From contig NZ_WMBB01000012.1 of NCBI RefSeq assembly GCF_009708175.1, positions 186,001 through 250,000 on the forward strand: 64,000 bases of DNA, written 5' to 3'. Made by a program: the position numbers and the translations under genes. Source of the DNA: Nocardia aurantiaca. Lineage in GTDB: Bacteria; Actinomycetota; Actinomycetes; Mycobacteriales; Mycobacteriaceae. Shown here one piece after another: positions 52,491-62,500 of this stretch; the first letter of the stretch is position 1, and every line of letters starts with the position of its first letter. Below the pieces are notes generated by a model. It worked only from the letters and a program-made list of their open reading frames with translations. It did not search any database and had not been told where the DNA came from.

Positions 52491-52872
52491 GTATTCCTCA
52501 ATGTCGGCGCGATAGGGGTGACAAATGGCCCGGTTCGGCGCGGATGTGCCACCGCCGCCGCAGGCGGTTGCGGCGCGGTGACCGGTCCGGGCTCGGCGTC
52601 GAGTGTTCTGGCGCAACGTTGCATTGTCAACCGTATGAGCTATTCATCGAGGTGAATTAGGGGATTTGCCCCGAACGCCGGAACCTCTTCTGCCGGTGTG
52701 TGTCTCATTCGCTCCGGTCGGAAATGCGCTCGGGCCTTGATGATTTCCGCCAGAACTACGCAAATTGGACGGTCAGTACTGTACGTCAGAGTGCCGTCCG
52801 ATGGCCGCCCGGATGCGCCGTGGAGTTCCTGTGCCTCCGCCTTGGTGTCCGTGTCAACTATTTGTCGATACT
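52491..52872. other. Intergenic region without a recognised gene
   Basis: These 382 bases separate two divergent genes and are less GC-rich near 52620-52680. They hold the promoters of both; no coding sequence, strong palindrome or RNA was recognised. Confidence 0.4.
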
Positions 52873-53346
52873 ATGGAGGCCATGACGCGCTGGCTGACCG
52901 ATGCGGAACAGACGACCTGGCAGTCCTACATTCGCATGCGGCAACGCCTGGACGCCGCCCTCGCCGCCGGGCTTGCCAAGGACGGACTGTCCACCTCCGA
53001 CTACGAAGTGCTGGTCGCGCTGTCCGCGGCCGGTGGTCAGCTGCGCGCCAAGGAGCTGGGAGCTGAGATCTGCTGGGACAAGAGCCGGCTGTCCAAGCAT
53101 CTGTCCCGCATGGCCGCCCGCGGGCTGGTCGATCGCTGCCAGGCCGCCGACGATGCCCGCGGACGCGAGGTCCGCCTGACCGATGCCGGCCGCCGCGCCC
53201 TCGAGGCCGCCGCGCCCAATCATGTCGAGCTGGTGCGTCGGCTGTTCGTCGACGAGATGACCGACGCCGAGGCCGCGGCCCTGCGCTCGCTGGCCGAACG
53301 GGTCGTCGCCGAGGTCGAGCGCACCGACATGGAGGGGATCGCCTAA
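52873..53346 (+). CDS. MarR-family regulator
   Basis: Winged-helix protein of 157 residues (or 154 if ATG 52882 is used). Core: LSTSDYEVLVALSAAGGQLR, then GAEICWDKSRLSKHLSRMA and the wing DDARGREVRLTDAGRRAL. Its stop overlaps that of the convergent crotonase gene. Ligand and target unknown. Confidence 0.85.
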   Translation: MEAMTRWLTDAEQTTWQSYIRMRQRLDAALAAGLAKDGLSTSDYEVLVALSAAGGQLRAKELGAEICWDKSRLSKHLSRMAARGLVDRCQAADDARGREVRLTDAGRRALEAAAPNHVELVRRLFVDEMTDAEAAALRSLAERVVAEVERTDMEGIA

Positions 53347-54374
53347 TCCTTGGGCGGCTCGAACTGCGCGCGCTTCCAGTCGCCGAACGGTTCGTCGCGC
53401 TCCCGCACGGCTTCGCGGAAACCGACCGTGGCCGAACGCAATTGGAAGGCGTAGCCCTCGCGGGTGTGCCGCGAGATGCCGTCGAACACCGTGCTGATCA
53501 TGCCGGAGTTGGCCACGCCCTGATTGAGCAGCGCGCTGTTGAGCGCCAGCTTCGCCATGACCAGCTGGTTGATCGGCACCCGCGAAATGCGTTCCAGCAG
53601 TTCCTCGGTGCGCGCGTCCAGCTCGTCGGCGGGTGGGGCCTCGATCGCCAGCCCCCATTCCTGTGCCTGCCTGCCGCTGAGGCTGTCACCGGTGAACAGC
53701 AGCCGCTTGGCCCGCTGGTCGCCGACGCGGTGCGCCCACATGCCGGCGGCCGGAATGCCCCAGGTCCGGGTGGGCGGGTAGCCGAAGCGGGCGTCCGCGG
53801 CGCAGATGATCTGATCGGCGAACAGCGCGATATCGGTGCCGCCGGCGATGGCGAAGCCGTGCACCTTGGCGACGGTGGGCTTGTCGGCGTGCAGCAGGCT
53901 GGCGAAGCCGCGGTTGAAGCGCGACATCATGGCGTAGTCGACCATGGGATCCCAAGTGCCCCGGGGATTATGATTGCGCGCCTGCACCACCGGGTCGATC
54001 ACGGTGCCCTCGGTGGATTCGGCGCCGCCGGCCCAGGAATCGGCGCCCTCGGCGAAGACCGACAGGTCGTAGCCGCCGCAGAAACCCTTGCCGCGCCCGC
54101 TCACCACGATGACGTGCACGCGCGGATCCAGATCGGCCCGCTCGACGGCCGCGGCCAGCTCGATCGGGGTGTCGACGGTGATGGCATTGCCGCGTTCGGG
54201 CCGGTTGAAGGTGATGCGGGCGATGCGGCCGGTCACCTCGTAGGTGAGCGTGCGGCCGGTGTACTCGTTCACCGGTTCGGGGCGGCCCGCGTACAGCGAG
54301 TCGTCACCGCCGGTCAGGTCATCGCGCCAGGCGGCCGGGCGGGTGCCGGAGTGGTTCTCGTAATCGGGGGACAC
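53343..54374 (-). CDS. Enoyl-CoA hydratase/isomerase (crotonase) family protein
   Basis: Protein of 343 residues with a crotonase fold after a ~40-residue N-terminal extension: RIARITFNRPERGNAIT, the oxyanion-hole segments VVSGRGKGFCGGYDLSVF and KVHGFAIAGGTDIALFAD, and RFGYPPTRTWGIPAAG. An insert of about 30 residues follows the first oxyanion segment, so substrate choice may differ from simple hydratases. GTG 54374 is the start; the ribosome site is weak. Its stop overlaps marR. Confidence 0.88.
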   Translation of the reverse strand: MSPDYENHSGTRPAAWRDDLTGGDDSLYAGRPEPVNEYTGRTLTYEVTGRIARITFNRPERGNAITVDTPIELAAAVERADLDPRVHVIVVSGRGKGFCGGYDLSVFAEGADSWAGGAESTEGTVIDPVVQARNHNPRGTWDPMVDYAMMSRFNRGFASLLHADKPTVAKVHGFAIAGGTDIALFADQIICAADARFGYPPTRTWGIPAAGMWAHRVGDQRAKRLLFTGDSLSGRQAQEWGLAIEAPPADELDARTEELLERISRVPINQLVMAKLALNSALLNQGVANSGMISTVFDGISRHTREGYAFQLRSATVGFREAVRERDEPFGDWKRAQFEPPKD

Positions 54375-54423
54375 TCAAGCAGTGAACTCCGGTTCATTTC
54401 TTGCTGTCAAGAGTCCGGGCCGT

Positions 54424-54738
54424 CTACTCCCAGGGTTTGACCGGCGGTTTCACCCACAGGATCTTCTCGTCCGACCGCTCCCGCCGGGCCGCGGGATGCC
54501 CGGGATTGCGCTCGGCCCACGCGTCCTTCTCGCCGAGCAGCCGCGCCACCACCTGCCAGGTCTCATCGGTGCTGGGCGGATTGGTGTCGGCCGCGCGGGC
54601 CAGTTTGCGTCGTTGCGCGGCAGGCAGTTCCAGCAATTCCGGCCCGCTGATCCCGCGTGCCCAGACGTACGCCGCCAGCCGCCGGGCCTTCTCCTCCCGG
54701 CTGCGGCTGGCGTGATCGGAGTGTGCGTAGTCGGCCAT
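54424..54738 (-). CDS. Hypothetical protein, 104 aa
   Basis: Small basic soluble protein beginning MADYAHSDHASRSREEKARR, with a helical middle (LLELPAAQRRKLARAADTN) and an aromatic C-terminus (EKILWVKPPVKPWE). ATG 54738 has GAGGAAAG upstream. No recognised domain; similar small proteins are common next to crotonases in Nocardia, from memory only. Confidence 0.6.
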   Translation of the reverse strand: MADYAHSDHASRSREEKARRLAAYVWARGISGPELLELPAAQRRKLARAADTNPPSTDETWQVVARLLGEKDAWAERNPGHPAARRERSDEKILWVKPPVKPWE

Positions 54739-54904
54739 ATCTTTCCTCGAACTCCGCGCAACCCCGCAGGTAGCGGGCCATGTCCACCCGACCCTACCGG
54801 AATGCCGGTTCCGTCCCGCCGGGCGCTGCCGCGGGACGGAACCGGGTGCGTTCGACTCTTCGAATCCGCGCGAGGGGCAGCGCACTTGGGGCTACCGTGG
54901 TCCC

Positions 54905-55762
54905 ATGCCGGATGCCGTGCGTACCGATGATCTGGTCATTGCCCGCGCCACGCCGGCGGAATGGGCCACCGTCGTGGAGTGGGCCGCCGCCGAGGGCTGG
55001 AACCCGGGACGGCGGGATGTCGCCGCGTTCTTCGCGCAGGATCCGGACGGGTTCCTGCTCGGGCGGCTGCACGGGGAGCCCGCCACCGCGGTCTCGGTGG
55101 TCAATTACGGCGGCGAATACGCCTTCCTGGGCTTCTACCTCGTGCGTCCGGATCTGCGCGGGCGTGGATTCGGGTTGGCCACGTGGCAAGCCGGGCTGAA
55201 GCACGCGGGGGACCGGGTGGTCGGGCTGGACGGGGTTCCGGCGCAGCAGGACAACTATCGGCGCAGCGGCTTCGAACTCGCCTACAACAGTGCGCGATTC
55301 GCGGGCGTGCCGGACCTGCCGCCGCCGGATGACACCGTAACCGTGCTCTCGCCGGCGGATTTCGCCGCGGTGCAGCCCTACGACTCGGCGTGCTATCCGG
55401 CGGACCGGCCCGAGTTCCTCGCCGTCTGGCTTGCGGAAGCGGGGCATCGGACCTTCGCTCGGATCGTCGACGGCACGGTCACCGGCTACACCACGCTGCG
55501 TCCGGCCCGGGATTCGTTGCGCGTCGGTCCACTGTTTGCGGATACTCCCGCCGACGCGCGTCAGTTGCTGTCCGCGCTCGCGACACATGCCGCTGGAATG
55601 CCGCTGGCGGTGGATGTCCCGCTCGACAATGAGCCGGCGGTGCGGTTGGCGGAGGAGGCCGGGTTGACGCCGAGCTTCGAGACCGCGCGGATGTACACCG
55701 GTCCGGTACGCGCCTACCACCGGGAACGGGTTTTCGGCGTGACCTCCCTCGAACTCGGCTGA
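54905..55762 (+). CDS. GNAT-family acetyltransferase with C-terminal acetyltransferase-18-like domain
   Basis: Protein of 285 residues. The N-terminal GNAT domain (about 8-130) has the acetyl-CoA motif RPDLRGRGFGLATWQ and GLDGVPAQQDNYRRSGF. The C-terminal half (about 150-280) has FADTPADARQLLSALA and DVPLDNEPAVRLAEEAGLTP, as in the GNAT proteins with an Acetyltransf_18 domain. Acceptor unknown. ATG 54905. Confidence 0.87.
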   Translation: MPDAVRTDDLVIARATPAEWATVVEWAAAEGWNPGRRDVAAFFAQDPDGFLLGRLHGEPATAVSVVNYGGEYAFLGFYLVRPDLRGRGFGLATWQAGLKHAGDRVVGLDGVPAQQDNYRRSGFELAYNSARFAGVPDLPPPDDTVTVLSPADFAAVQPYDSACYPADRPEFLAVWLAEAGHRTFARIVDGTVTGYTTLRPARDSLRVGPLFADTPADARQLLSALATHAAGMPLAVDVPLDNEPAVRLAEEAGLTPSFETARMYTGPVRAYHRERVFGVTSLELG

Positions 55763-55778
55763 GCGGTACGAGGATTCG

Positions 55779-56225
55779 TCACCAGGCCGACGGGCGCACG
55801 CGGCCGGGCATCACCACCCGCGCGAGCGTATCGCGCAGCCCGGCCGTCACCGCGGGTCCGAGTGTCTCCGCCCACCGCTCGGTGAACCGGGCGGCGGCGG
55901 CATCGGCGGCGCGCGTGCAGGCCCAGCCGCGCTCGGTGAGCGTGATGAGCTTGGCCCGCGCGTCCGACGGATGCGGATTGCGGTGCGCGTAGCCCTTTTT
56001 CACGAGCTCGTCGACCAGTTGGCTGGCGGCCTGTTTGGTCACGCCCAGATGTTCGGCTATCTCGCCGACCGTTGCGCCCTTCGGCGCCATGCGCACGAAT
56101 GCGAAGCCATGGGTGGGCCGGATATCGGTGAATCCGGCCGCCACGCACCCGTCGTGGATGGCATCGGTCACCTCCGCGGCGGCCGCGAGCAGTAGCAACG
56201 GCAGGTCCTGTGCGTATCCGGGCAT
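55779..56225 (-). CDS. MarR-family regulator
   Basis: Winged-helix regulator of 148 residues: MAPKGATVGEIAEHLGVTKQ (helix-turn-helix), AASQLVDELVKKGYAHR and the wing PHPSDARAKLITLTERG. ATG 56225. Two palindromes TTGAC-N6-GTCAA lie between this gene and the divergent cupin gene, the expected autoregulation and control arrangement. Confidence 0.88.
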   Translation of the reverse strand: MPGYAQDLPLLLLAAAAEVTDAIHDGCVAAGFTDIRPTHGFAFVRMAPKGATVGEIAEHLGVTKQAASQLVDELVKKGYAHRNPHPSDARAKLITLTERGWACTRAADAAAARFTERWAETLGPAVTAGLRDTLARVVMPGRVRPSAW

Positions 56226-56242
56226 GTCTGGAATCTTGGCAC

Positions 56243-56258
56243 TTGACAGAAAAGTCAA
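56243..56258. promoter_or_regulatory. MarR operator copy 1, TTGAC-N6-GTCAA
   Basis: TTGACAGAAAAGTCAA is an inverted repeat 18 bases before the marR start. Same pattern as copy 2; centres are 21 bases apart, two helical turns. Confidence 0.65.
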
Positions 56259-56263
56259 CAAGC

Positions 56264-56279
56264 TTGACTATATAGTCAA
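56264..56279. promoter_or_regulatory. MarR operator copy 2, TTGACTATATAGTCAA
   Basis: A perfect 16-base palindrome (18 with flanking C and G) in the divergent marR-cupin region, followed by a further TTGAC half at 56285. It overlaps the likely -10/-35 area of both genes. Confidence 0.75.
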
Positions 56280-56303
56280 GAAACTTGACCAAAGGAGATG
56301 GCA

Positions 56304-56678
56304 ATGCCCGTTGTCCGCGCCGCCGAGGCCCAGTCTCACGACATGCACGGCTCCCGCTTCATCCCGCTGATCCGGCCCAGTGCGGGCAGTAGCGAACTGT
56401 GCCTGTGGCGGCTGGAGATCGCGCCCGGCACCGAAGGGGTCCCGCATCGGATCCGGCGTGAGGAGGCATTCGTTCTGCTCGCCGGTTCGATCACCATCAC
56501 CATCAATGGCGAGTCCGCCCAGCTGGCCCCCGGTGATGCGGCGGTGGCCGTGGCCGGATCCACCATCCGCCTGGACAACCCGGGTGGGCGGCGAGCCGAG
56601 GTGATCGTCAACGCGCCCGTCGGCTTCACCGGCGAGTTGCTCGACGGGACCGTCGTCAACCCGCCCTGGGTGAACTGA
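56304..56678 (+). CDS. Cupin-domain protein
   Basis: Single-cupin protein of 124 residues. VPHRIRREEAFVLLAGSITI is the first cupin motif and LAPGDAAVAVAGSTIRLDNP the second. One metal-binding His is visible (PHRI) and others of the usual set are replaced, so metal binding is uncertain. ATG 56304 has AGGAG about 6 bases upstream. Divergent from marR under two shared operators, hence likely a target of it. Confidence 0.85.
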   Translation: MPVVRAAEAQSHDMHGSRFIPLIRPSAGSSELCLWRLEIAPGTEGVPHRIRREEAFVLLAGSITITINGESAQLAPGDAAVAVAGSTIRLDNPGGRRAEVIVNAPVGFTGELLDGTVVNPPWVN

Positions 56679-56790
56679 TCATCCACTCGTGAGCGGCCGG
56701 GGGTCTCGGCCGCTGATCGGGACCGCGACTTATCTCATGTTTTGAAACGTGTTCTAATTTGGAAGATCGTCCACCGCCCGGGGAGGCACC

Positions 56791-57614
56791 ATGACCACGT
56801 TCTTCACGCATGAGAACGGCCGCTTCGTCGCTACCGGATGGCGGTCAGCGCCTGGTCCTCGGCTCAGCTGGCGGGCACGGCAGTGTGCGGCCTGCTGGCC
56901 CACGAGCTCGAAACCCACCGGCCCGGGCCGGATTTCATTCCCGCTCGCTTCACCGTCGATCTTTTCAGCCCGGTCCTGAACGAGCCCATCGAGCTGCACA
57001 GCTCGATAGTCCGCGACGGCAATCGAATCCGCGTGGCCGACGCGGCCATCGTCCAGCACGACCGGGTGCGGGCCCGCGCCTGCGTCCAATTCCTGGCCGC
57101 CTCGGTCGAGCCGCCCGGCGCGATATGGCGGCCGGTCCAGGATCATCTCCCGGTCCCCGGCGACCGCCTCGACCGCCCCGAGGGCAGCCCGCCCCTGTTC
57201 AAATCCGGATCCCAGGATTGGACACACGATTTCGCCTCCGGCGCCAATCCCCTGCGCAAGGCGGTGTGGCACAACCTCCCGCCCCTCATCGACGGCACCC
57301 CCATCACCCCGTTCGAACGCGCCGCTTTCGTCAGCGACGCGACCAACCTCGTCTGCAACTGGGGTTCCGAGGGCGTCGGCTACATCAATACCGATGTCAC
57401 CATGACCCTGTTCCGCCTCCCCGAGACGCCGGAACTGGGCCTGTTCGCCCAGGACCATGTGTCCGCCAACGGCATTGCCACCGCGACCGCCACACTGTAC
57501 GACCGCGCCGGCCGTCTCGGCGCCTGCTCCATCACCGCGCTCTCGAATGCCCGCCGGCAAGTGGACCTGGCCGCCTTCGCCGAAGCGCAATCGTTTCCGG
57601 CTTCCGCGAACTGA
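56791..57614 (+). pseudogene. Acyl-CoA thioesterase-family gene with N-terminal frameshift
   Basis: ATG 56791 with GGGGAGG upstream begins MTTFFTHENGRFVAT in one frame. From ATG 56838 the rest of the protein (MAVSAWSSAQLAGTAVCGLL and so on to FAEAQSFPASAN) is in another frame. Together they give the expected family N-terminus in which xFxxxxGRFVxTxxAxSxWSxxxLxG is continuous. One base appears to be missing near 56833-56838. The remaining 258 codons are intact, with hot-dog-fold character (VDLFSPVLNEPIELHSSIVR). Either a real recent frameshift or a sequencing error. Confidence 0.7.
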
Positions 57615-57711
57615 GTTGTCACCCGTCTCGCAATACCGTGCCAAATCGTGCCGAATACGAGAGACTCACACTGATCGATGTCGAGAGTTGCACGCGCCAG
57701 GGGAGTTTGCG

Positions 57712-58545
57712 ATGTCCGAATCAGCAGTTGGGTATCCGAGCGCGATACCGGTGGGGGTGGACACCACTCGCGCCAGTATCGCCCGGGTCTACGACGCGGC
57801 GCTGAATGGCAAGGATAATTTCGAGGTCGATCGCCAGGTTCTGGATCAGGTACGCACGGTGGCTCCCGGCGTCGCCGAATTGGCCTGGGCCAACCGGGAT
57901 TTCCTCATCCGCGTATGCAGGTTCCTGGCCAAGGAGGCCGGTATCGACCAGTACCTGGACCTGGGCTCCGGCCTGCCCACCGCCGAGAACACCCATCAGG
58001 TGGTGCAGCGGGTCAACCCGAATTCGACGGTCGTCTACGTGGACAACGACCCGATGGTGCTGGCCCACGCCCGTGCCCTACTGGCCGGCAATCCCAACAC
58101 CGCCATTGTCGCCGCGGACATCTTCCGGCCACTGGAAGTGCTGAAGACCCCCGAGCTCCGAGAGGAGCTCGACTTCACCCGCCCGATCGCGTTGTTCCAC
58201 ATCGGGACGCTGCACCACTACTCGTCCGACGATGCCGCCGCCATCATGGATACCTACATCGACGCGCTGCCCGCCGGCTCCTATGTGGCGATCGCTCACT
58301 TCTACGATCCGGAGGTCGACGACTACAGCGACCTCGCGCGCAAGATGGAAGAGAAATTCATCCACAGCCCCATGGGCTCGGGCCGCTTCCGCACCCGCGC
58401 TCAAATTCAGTCCCTCTTCGGTGATCTGGAAATGATCGACCCCGGCCTGGTCCTCTGCGACGACTGGTGGCCCGACGGCCCCCGGCTCGCCCCGATGAGC
58501 CCCGTGCGGCATTGCATCGTCGGCGGCGTCGGGTTCAAACGCTAG
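57712..58545 (+). CDS. SAM-dependent methyltransferase (PF04672-type)
   Basis: Protein of 277 residues: TTRASIARVYDAALNGKDNF, a signature of this actinobacterial family, then the SAM-binding YLDLGSGLPTAENTHQ, VVYVDNDPMVLAHARALL and the terminal VRHCIVGGVG. Members are abundant in Nocardia and Streptomyces; the methyl acceptor is unknown. ATG 57712 has GGGGAG upstream. The last codons overlap the EI24 gene on the other strand by 11 bases. Confidence 0.9.
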   Translation: MSESAVGYPSAIPVGVDTTRASIARVYDAALNGKDNFEVDRQVLDQVRTVAPGVAELAWANRDFLIRVCRFLAKEAGIDQYLDLGSGLPTAENTHQVVQRVNPNSTVVYVDNDPMVLAHARALLAGNPNTAIVAADIFRPLEVLKTPELREELDFTRPIALFHIGTLHHYSSDDAAAIMDTYIDALPAGSYVAIAHFYDPEVDDYSDLARKMEEKFIHSPMGSGRFRTRAQIQSLFGDLEMIDPGLVLCDDWWPDGPRLAPMSPVRHCIVGGVGFKR

Positions 58546-59311
58546 CGCGGCGGTCGTCGAGTCGGCTCGGTTCGGACAGCAGTTCGCGCGTCAAGAGGGT
58601 GGCGCCGGCGACGGCGCCCGGCATGAGGAATACCGCGACCAGCGGAACCAGGAAAGCCAGACCGAGCGGCACACCGAAGCCCCACGCCAGAGCCCTGCGT
58701 GAGCGCAGCAGGGCCAGTTGCTTACGCAGGTGCACCGCCCGCCGTGACAGTGCGACCGCGGTCAGCTCCTGCGTGAGGAAGAAGCCGGTGACGAACGCCG
58801 CGACAACCGGAATCACCGTCTGGCCGACGATGGGAACGAATCCCAGGACGAACATCAGCGCGGCCCACAGCATGGCCCGCACCAGGATGCGAACGCTGTC
58901 GCGGATGGATACCCACAGCTCGCGCCACCAGGGCAGGCCGGATTCAGGGGCGATGCCGTCCGGCGAGACCGACCGGTCCACCCGCTGCGAGATCACGTCA
59001 TAGAAGGGCGAACCGATCGCCAAGGTGACGGCGGTGAAGGTGAGCACGGCCACCAGCACCGCGAGCGCGATCAGCGCGATGATCAACGCCGCGCGGAACA
59101 ACCCCGCCCAGGGGCTCGGCCAGTGATCGGCGAACGGCGTCAGCGTCTCCGACAGATCCCCACCCCACGCCACCACCGCGATCAACGCCGCCACATACAA
59201 CACCAGCGTGATCAGTCCCGGCACGATCCCGAACCCGAACTCGCGCCGATGCCGAGCCACCCACCGTTGTCCCCGAAGAAAATGGGTGAACCCCACCCCG
59301 AAATCACGCAT
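58535..59311 (-). CDS. EI24-domain (CysZ-like) membrane protein
   Basis: Protein of 258 residues with five or six hydrophobic segments, for example IVPGLITLVLYVAALIAVV and IIALIALAVLVAVLTFTAV. The EI24/CysZ pattern includes LAIGSPFYDVISQRVDR and VPIVGQTVIPVVAAFVTGFF. The family includes the sulfate transporter CysZ, but actinobacterial members are uncharacterised. ATG 59311. It is followed on this strand by the convergent methyltransferase. Confidence 0.87.
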   Translation of the reverse strand: MRDFGVGFTHFLRGQRWVARHRREFGFGIVPGLITLVLYVAALIAVVAWGGDLSETLTPFADHWPSPWAGLFRAALIIALIALAVLVAVLTFTAVTLAIGSPFYDVISQRVDRSVSPDGIAPESGLPWWRELWVSIRDSVRILVRAMLWAALMFVLGFVPIVGQTVIPVVAAFVTGFFLTQELTAVALSRRAVHLRKQLALLRSRRALAWGFGVPLGLAFLVPLVAVFLMPGAVAGATLLTRELLSEPSRLDDRRASV

Positions 59312-59372
59312 GCCCGAACGATACTGGCACCCCGCCGAGCGTCGTCCCGCCGATCACACCCTGAAAGGCCGA

Positions 59373-59401
59373 AGGCCCCGGCAACCGGGTTGCCGGGGCC
59401 T
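59373..59401 (-). terminator. Hairpin downstream of the carboxylase gene (2)
   Basis: A 13-base stem AGGCCCCGGCAAC/GTTGCCGGGGCCT with a 3-base loop, followed on the minus strand by TTCGGCCTTTC. It lies between the carboxylase stop and the EI24 start. Confidence 0.75.
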
Positions 59402-59471
59402 GATGGGACGATCGCACTGCCGGACCGCCGCGCGTGCTACTCGTAGTCCGGGCCGCCGGGGCGGCTCGACC

Positions 59472-59498
59472 GTCGGGGACCCACGATGGGTCCCCGAC
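59472..59498 (-). terminator. Hairpin downstream of the carboxylase gene (1)
   Basis: An 11-base stem GTCGGGGACCC/GGGTCCCCGAC with a 5-base loop, 20 bases after the stop of the carboxylase. Together with the hairpin at 59373 it forms a double terminator. Confidence 0.7.
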
Positions 59499-59517
59499 CA
59501 GCTTTCGGGTCGACGGG

Positions 59518-62500
59518 TCAGCGGCCGGATGACTCGGGTGTTCCATCGAGCCAGGCCTCGATGGCTCCGATGATGCGCGGGCGCAGTTCGGCGGCGCGGA
59601 TGATGGCATCGACCGAACCGACCTCGACCGCGCGCTGAATGTTGTGCACGCGATCGAATTCCGCGGCGACCTCGCCGAGCTTCTCCGCGCGCACCGACGA
59701 ACGGAGTTCATCGCGTTCCGCGGTCAGTATCGCGCGGTCGGTGCCGGATGCGTTCGCCGCGCGTGCCTCGAACTCCCGCACCCGCGGATCGGTCGCGGTA
59801 CGCGCGTTGACCTCGTTGGAGAAGACCACCGCGGCAGCGGGCGCGCCGCCGAGCACGGACGCGAACGAGCCTTCCAGCGCCAGCACCGTCATGTTCGGGT
59901 TCAGCGTCTTCGAGAACACCACGAACGCGCCACCGTGATATCGGGAGATCACGCAGAACACGATGGGGCCTTCGAAATTGACGATCGCGCGCCCGATTTC
60001 GGCGCCGTATTCGAGCTGCGCCTTCCGCATCGACTCCGGCGAGCCGTCGAAGCCGGACAGGTTCGCCAGCACCACCAGCGGCCGATTGCCGCTGGCCGCG
60101 TTGATGGCCCGTGCCGCCTTCTTCGACGACTGCGGGAACAGGGTGCCGGCGGTGTAGGTGTCCGGTCCGTCGGTGGCGGGGAAGCCGCGTCGCGGCACGC
60201 CCCGGGATTCGATGCCGAGCAGGCACACCGGGATTCCGCCCAGTCGTGCGTCCTGCACCACGGCCGTCTCGGCGTCGGCCATCCCGGCCCAGCGTTCCAG
60301 TACCGGATGGTCCTGGTCGGCCAGCGCACGCATCACGGTACGGATGTCGAAGGGCTTCTTGCGGTCCGGATTGGCGGTGGCGGAGAAGATTTCGCCGACG
60401 GTGGTGAAATCGCTGCCGTCGAGGACATGCGGGTAATCGGAGACATCGCGATCGACCGGATCGCTGGTCCGAACTCGCCGCGGCCGCTGCTCACCCGGAG
60501 CCACGTAGGTGAAGTCGTAGTGCGACATCAGCACGTCCCGCGCGGCAAGCAGATTCGGCGCCCAGTACTGTGCCTGCCCGTTGGGGCCCATCACCCGGTC
60601 GTAGCCGCCGATGCCGAAGTTGTCCTCGGCGGAGACCGCACCGGAGAAGTCCAGCGCCTGCTTGCCGGTGAGCACCATCGCCGACTCCGGTGTCATCACC
60701 AGGATGCCCTTGGTGTGCATGAGCATCGTCGCCTCGGCGTTCCAGTACGGCTGCGCACCGACATTGATGCCGTTGACCACGATATTGATCTCGCGACCGG
60801 CCTGGGTGAACTCGACGATCCGCTTGAGCGCGGCCGCCACCCAGTCCATGTTCTCCGTGCCCGACTGCATCGAGATGCGGGCGCCGGAGGAGAGCGCGTA
60901 CCACTCCAGCGGCACCTCCATACGCTCGGCGAGGTCCAGTGCCGCGATCACCCGGCGGCATTCCGGTTCCGACAGTGCGCCAAGCGATTTCGTCGGGTCA
61001 CCGAGCAGGATCACGCGTGTGACGCCGGCCGGATGCTGTGCGGTCGGTGTGGTGACCACGCCGGCGACGATCGCGGCGGTATTGCGGCCTTTGGGGCGAT
61101 CGACCGGCACGAGAGCGTGGCCGTCGTCGAGGTCGTATTCGGTGAAATCGCCGAGCAGGCCGATCAGTTCGTAGGGGTAGACGGTATTGCGGCTGCTCGC
61201 CCGCAGCACCTTCTGCCGGTACTCGTCGAGCGGCTCGACCGGATCGTCGGTGCGCTCGACGACATTCACCTCGACGCCGCTCGTCGCGTCGAAGGAGATG
61301 CGCACGGCGATCTTGGTCAACTCCCCGGTCTGCGGATCGCGCTGGCGCGCGATGAGCAGGATCTCCTCGAGACCCGCGCCCGCGGTCATCGGCTGCACGT
61401 GCCCGCCGATGACCGTCGCCAGTTCGGTCCGGGTGACATCGACCGGTGGCCAGATGTACATGACGACGCGATTGGTGTTGAAGCGCTTGGCCGATGGCCG
61501 CTGCGCCTGCGCCCGGCGGATGGAGTCGATACAGGAGGCGATGGTGCTTTCTACCGTCGGCAGCACCAGCAGTCGGCCGTCGTGCTCGCGCAACGCGGCG
61601 AGGTCACGCACCTGTGCGAACGCGATGAGCCGGTCGTCGGCCGGATTCTCCTTCGCCACGGCACGGAAGAGGTACACCTCTTCGTCCGACGACGGCAGCC
61701 GGGTGAGGTCGAACTTCCGCAGCCGCCGCATCTGCATGCGCTGGGCGATGTAGGGGTGCAGACCGCGGATGAGCCGTTCCTCGGCCATGCCGGTGGTCGT
61801 GGGACGGAAGGTGAAGTGGTGGTGCATCACCGCGCCGCCGCTGCCCGCCACCGTGCACGTGATCCGATGCACGTGATCCGGAAGCGGTTGCCTACCAAGC
61901 TTTTCCTGCAGGGCAGCCGCCATCGCCTCGAAGTCGTCGGGCTGCTTCTCCCAGCCGAGGTAGATGTCGGCCTCGACGGACGCGGCGTCGCGGGCCACCT
62001 CGGCAAGCCCGCGCAGGACGGTGTCGAGCGCGTCGAAACTCACCGCGGCCGATACCAGGTTCACGCCCCGTCGCTCGGCGATGACGAAGGTGTGACCGTT
62101 GGCCTCCTCGGTGTGCACGCTGGTGAGGCCCTTGTTGCCGTAGTAGCGGCGGGTCAGCACCTCCAGGATGGCGGTGTTGTCCGCACTGCCGCGGACCAGC
62201 CGCTGACCGAGCAGCCGCACCAGCGGCTCGGTGGCGCGCACCATGTCCGCGATGCGCTCGGCGCGATCGGGTGTATCCGGTTGTGCGTCAAGGAAACTCA
62301 AGTGCTTGCGCACAGTCGTGTACACGCGGGCGCGGTTGCGCCGCAGCAGCGGGTGGCCGTACCAGGCGTAGGCCACGCCACGCGCGAGATCGGCGAGGCC
62401 GGGGAAACGCACCTGCGTCGCGGTCACCAATCGCTCCAGCGCCAGACCGGCGGGCTCCTGCAGCGCCCGGTCCGGCACGGGCTCGATCAGCCATTCGCGC

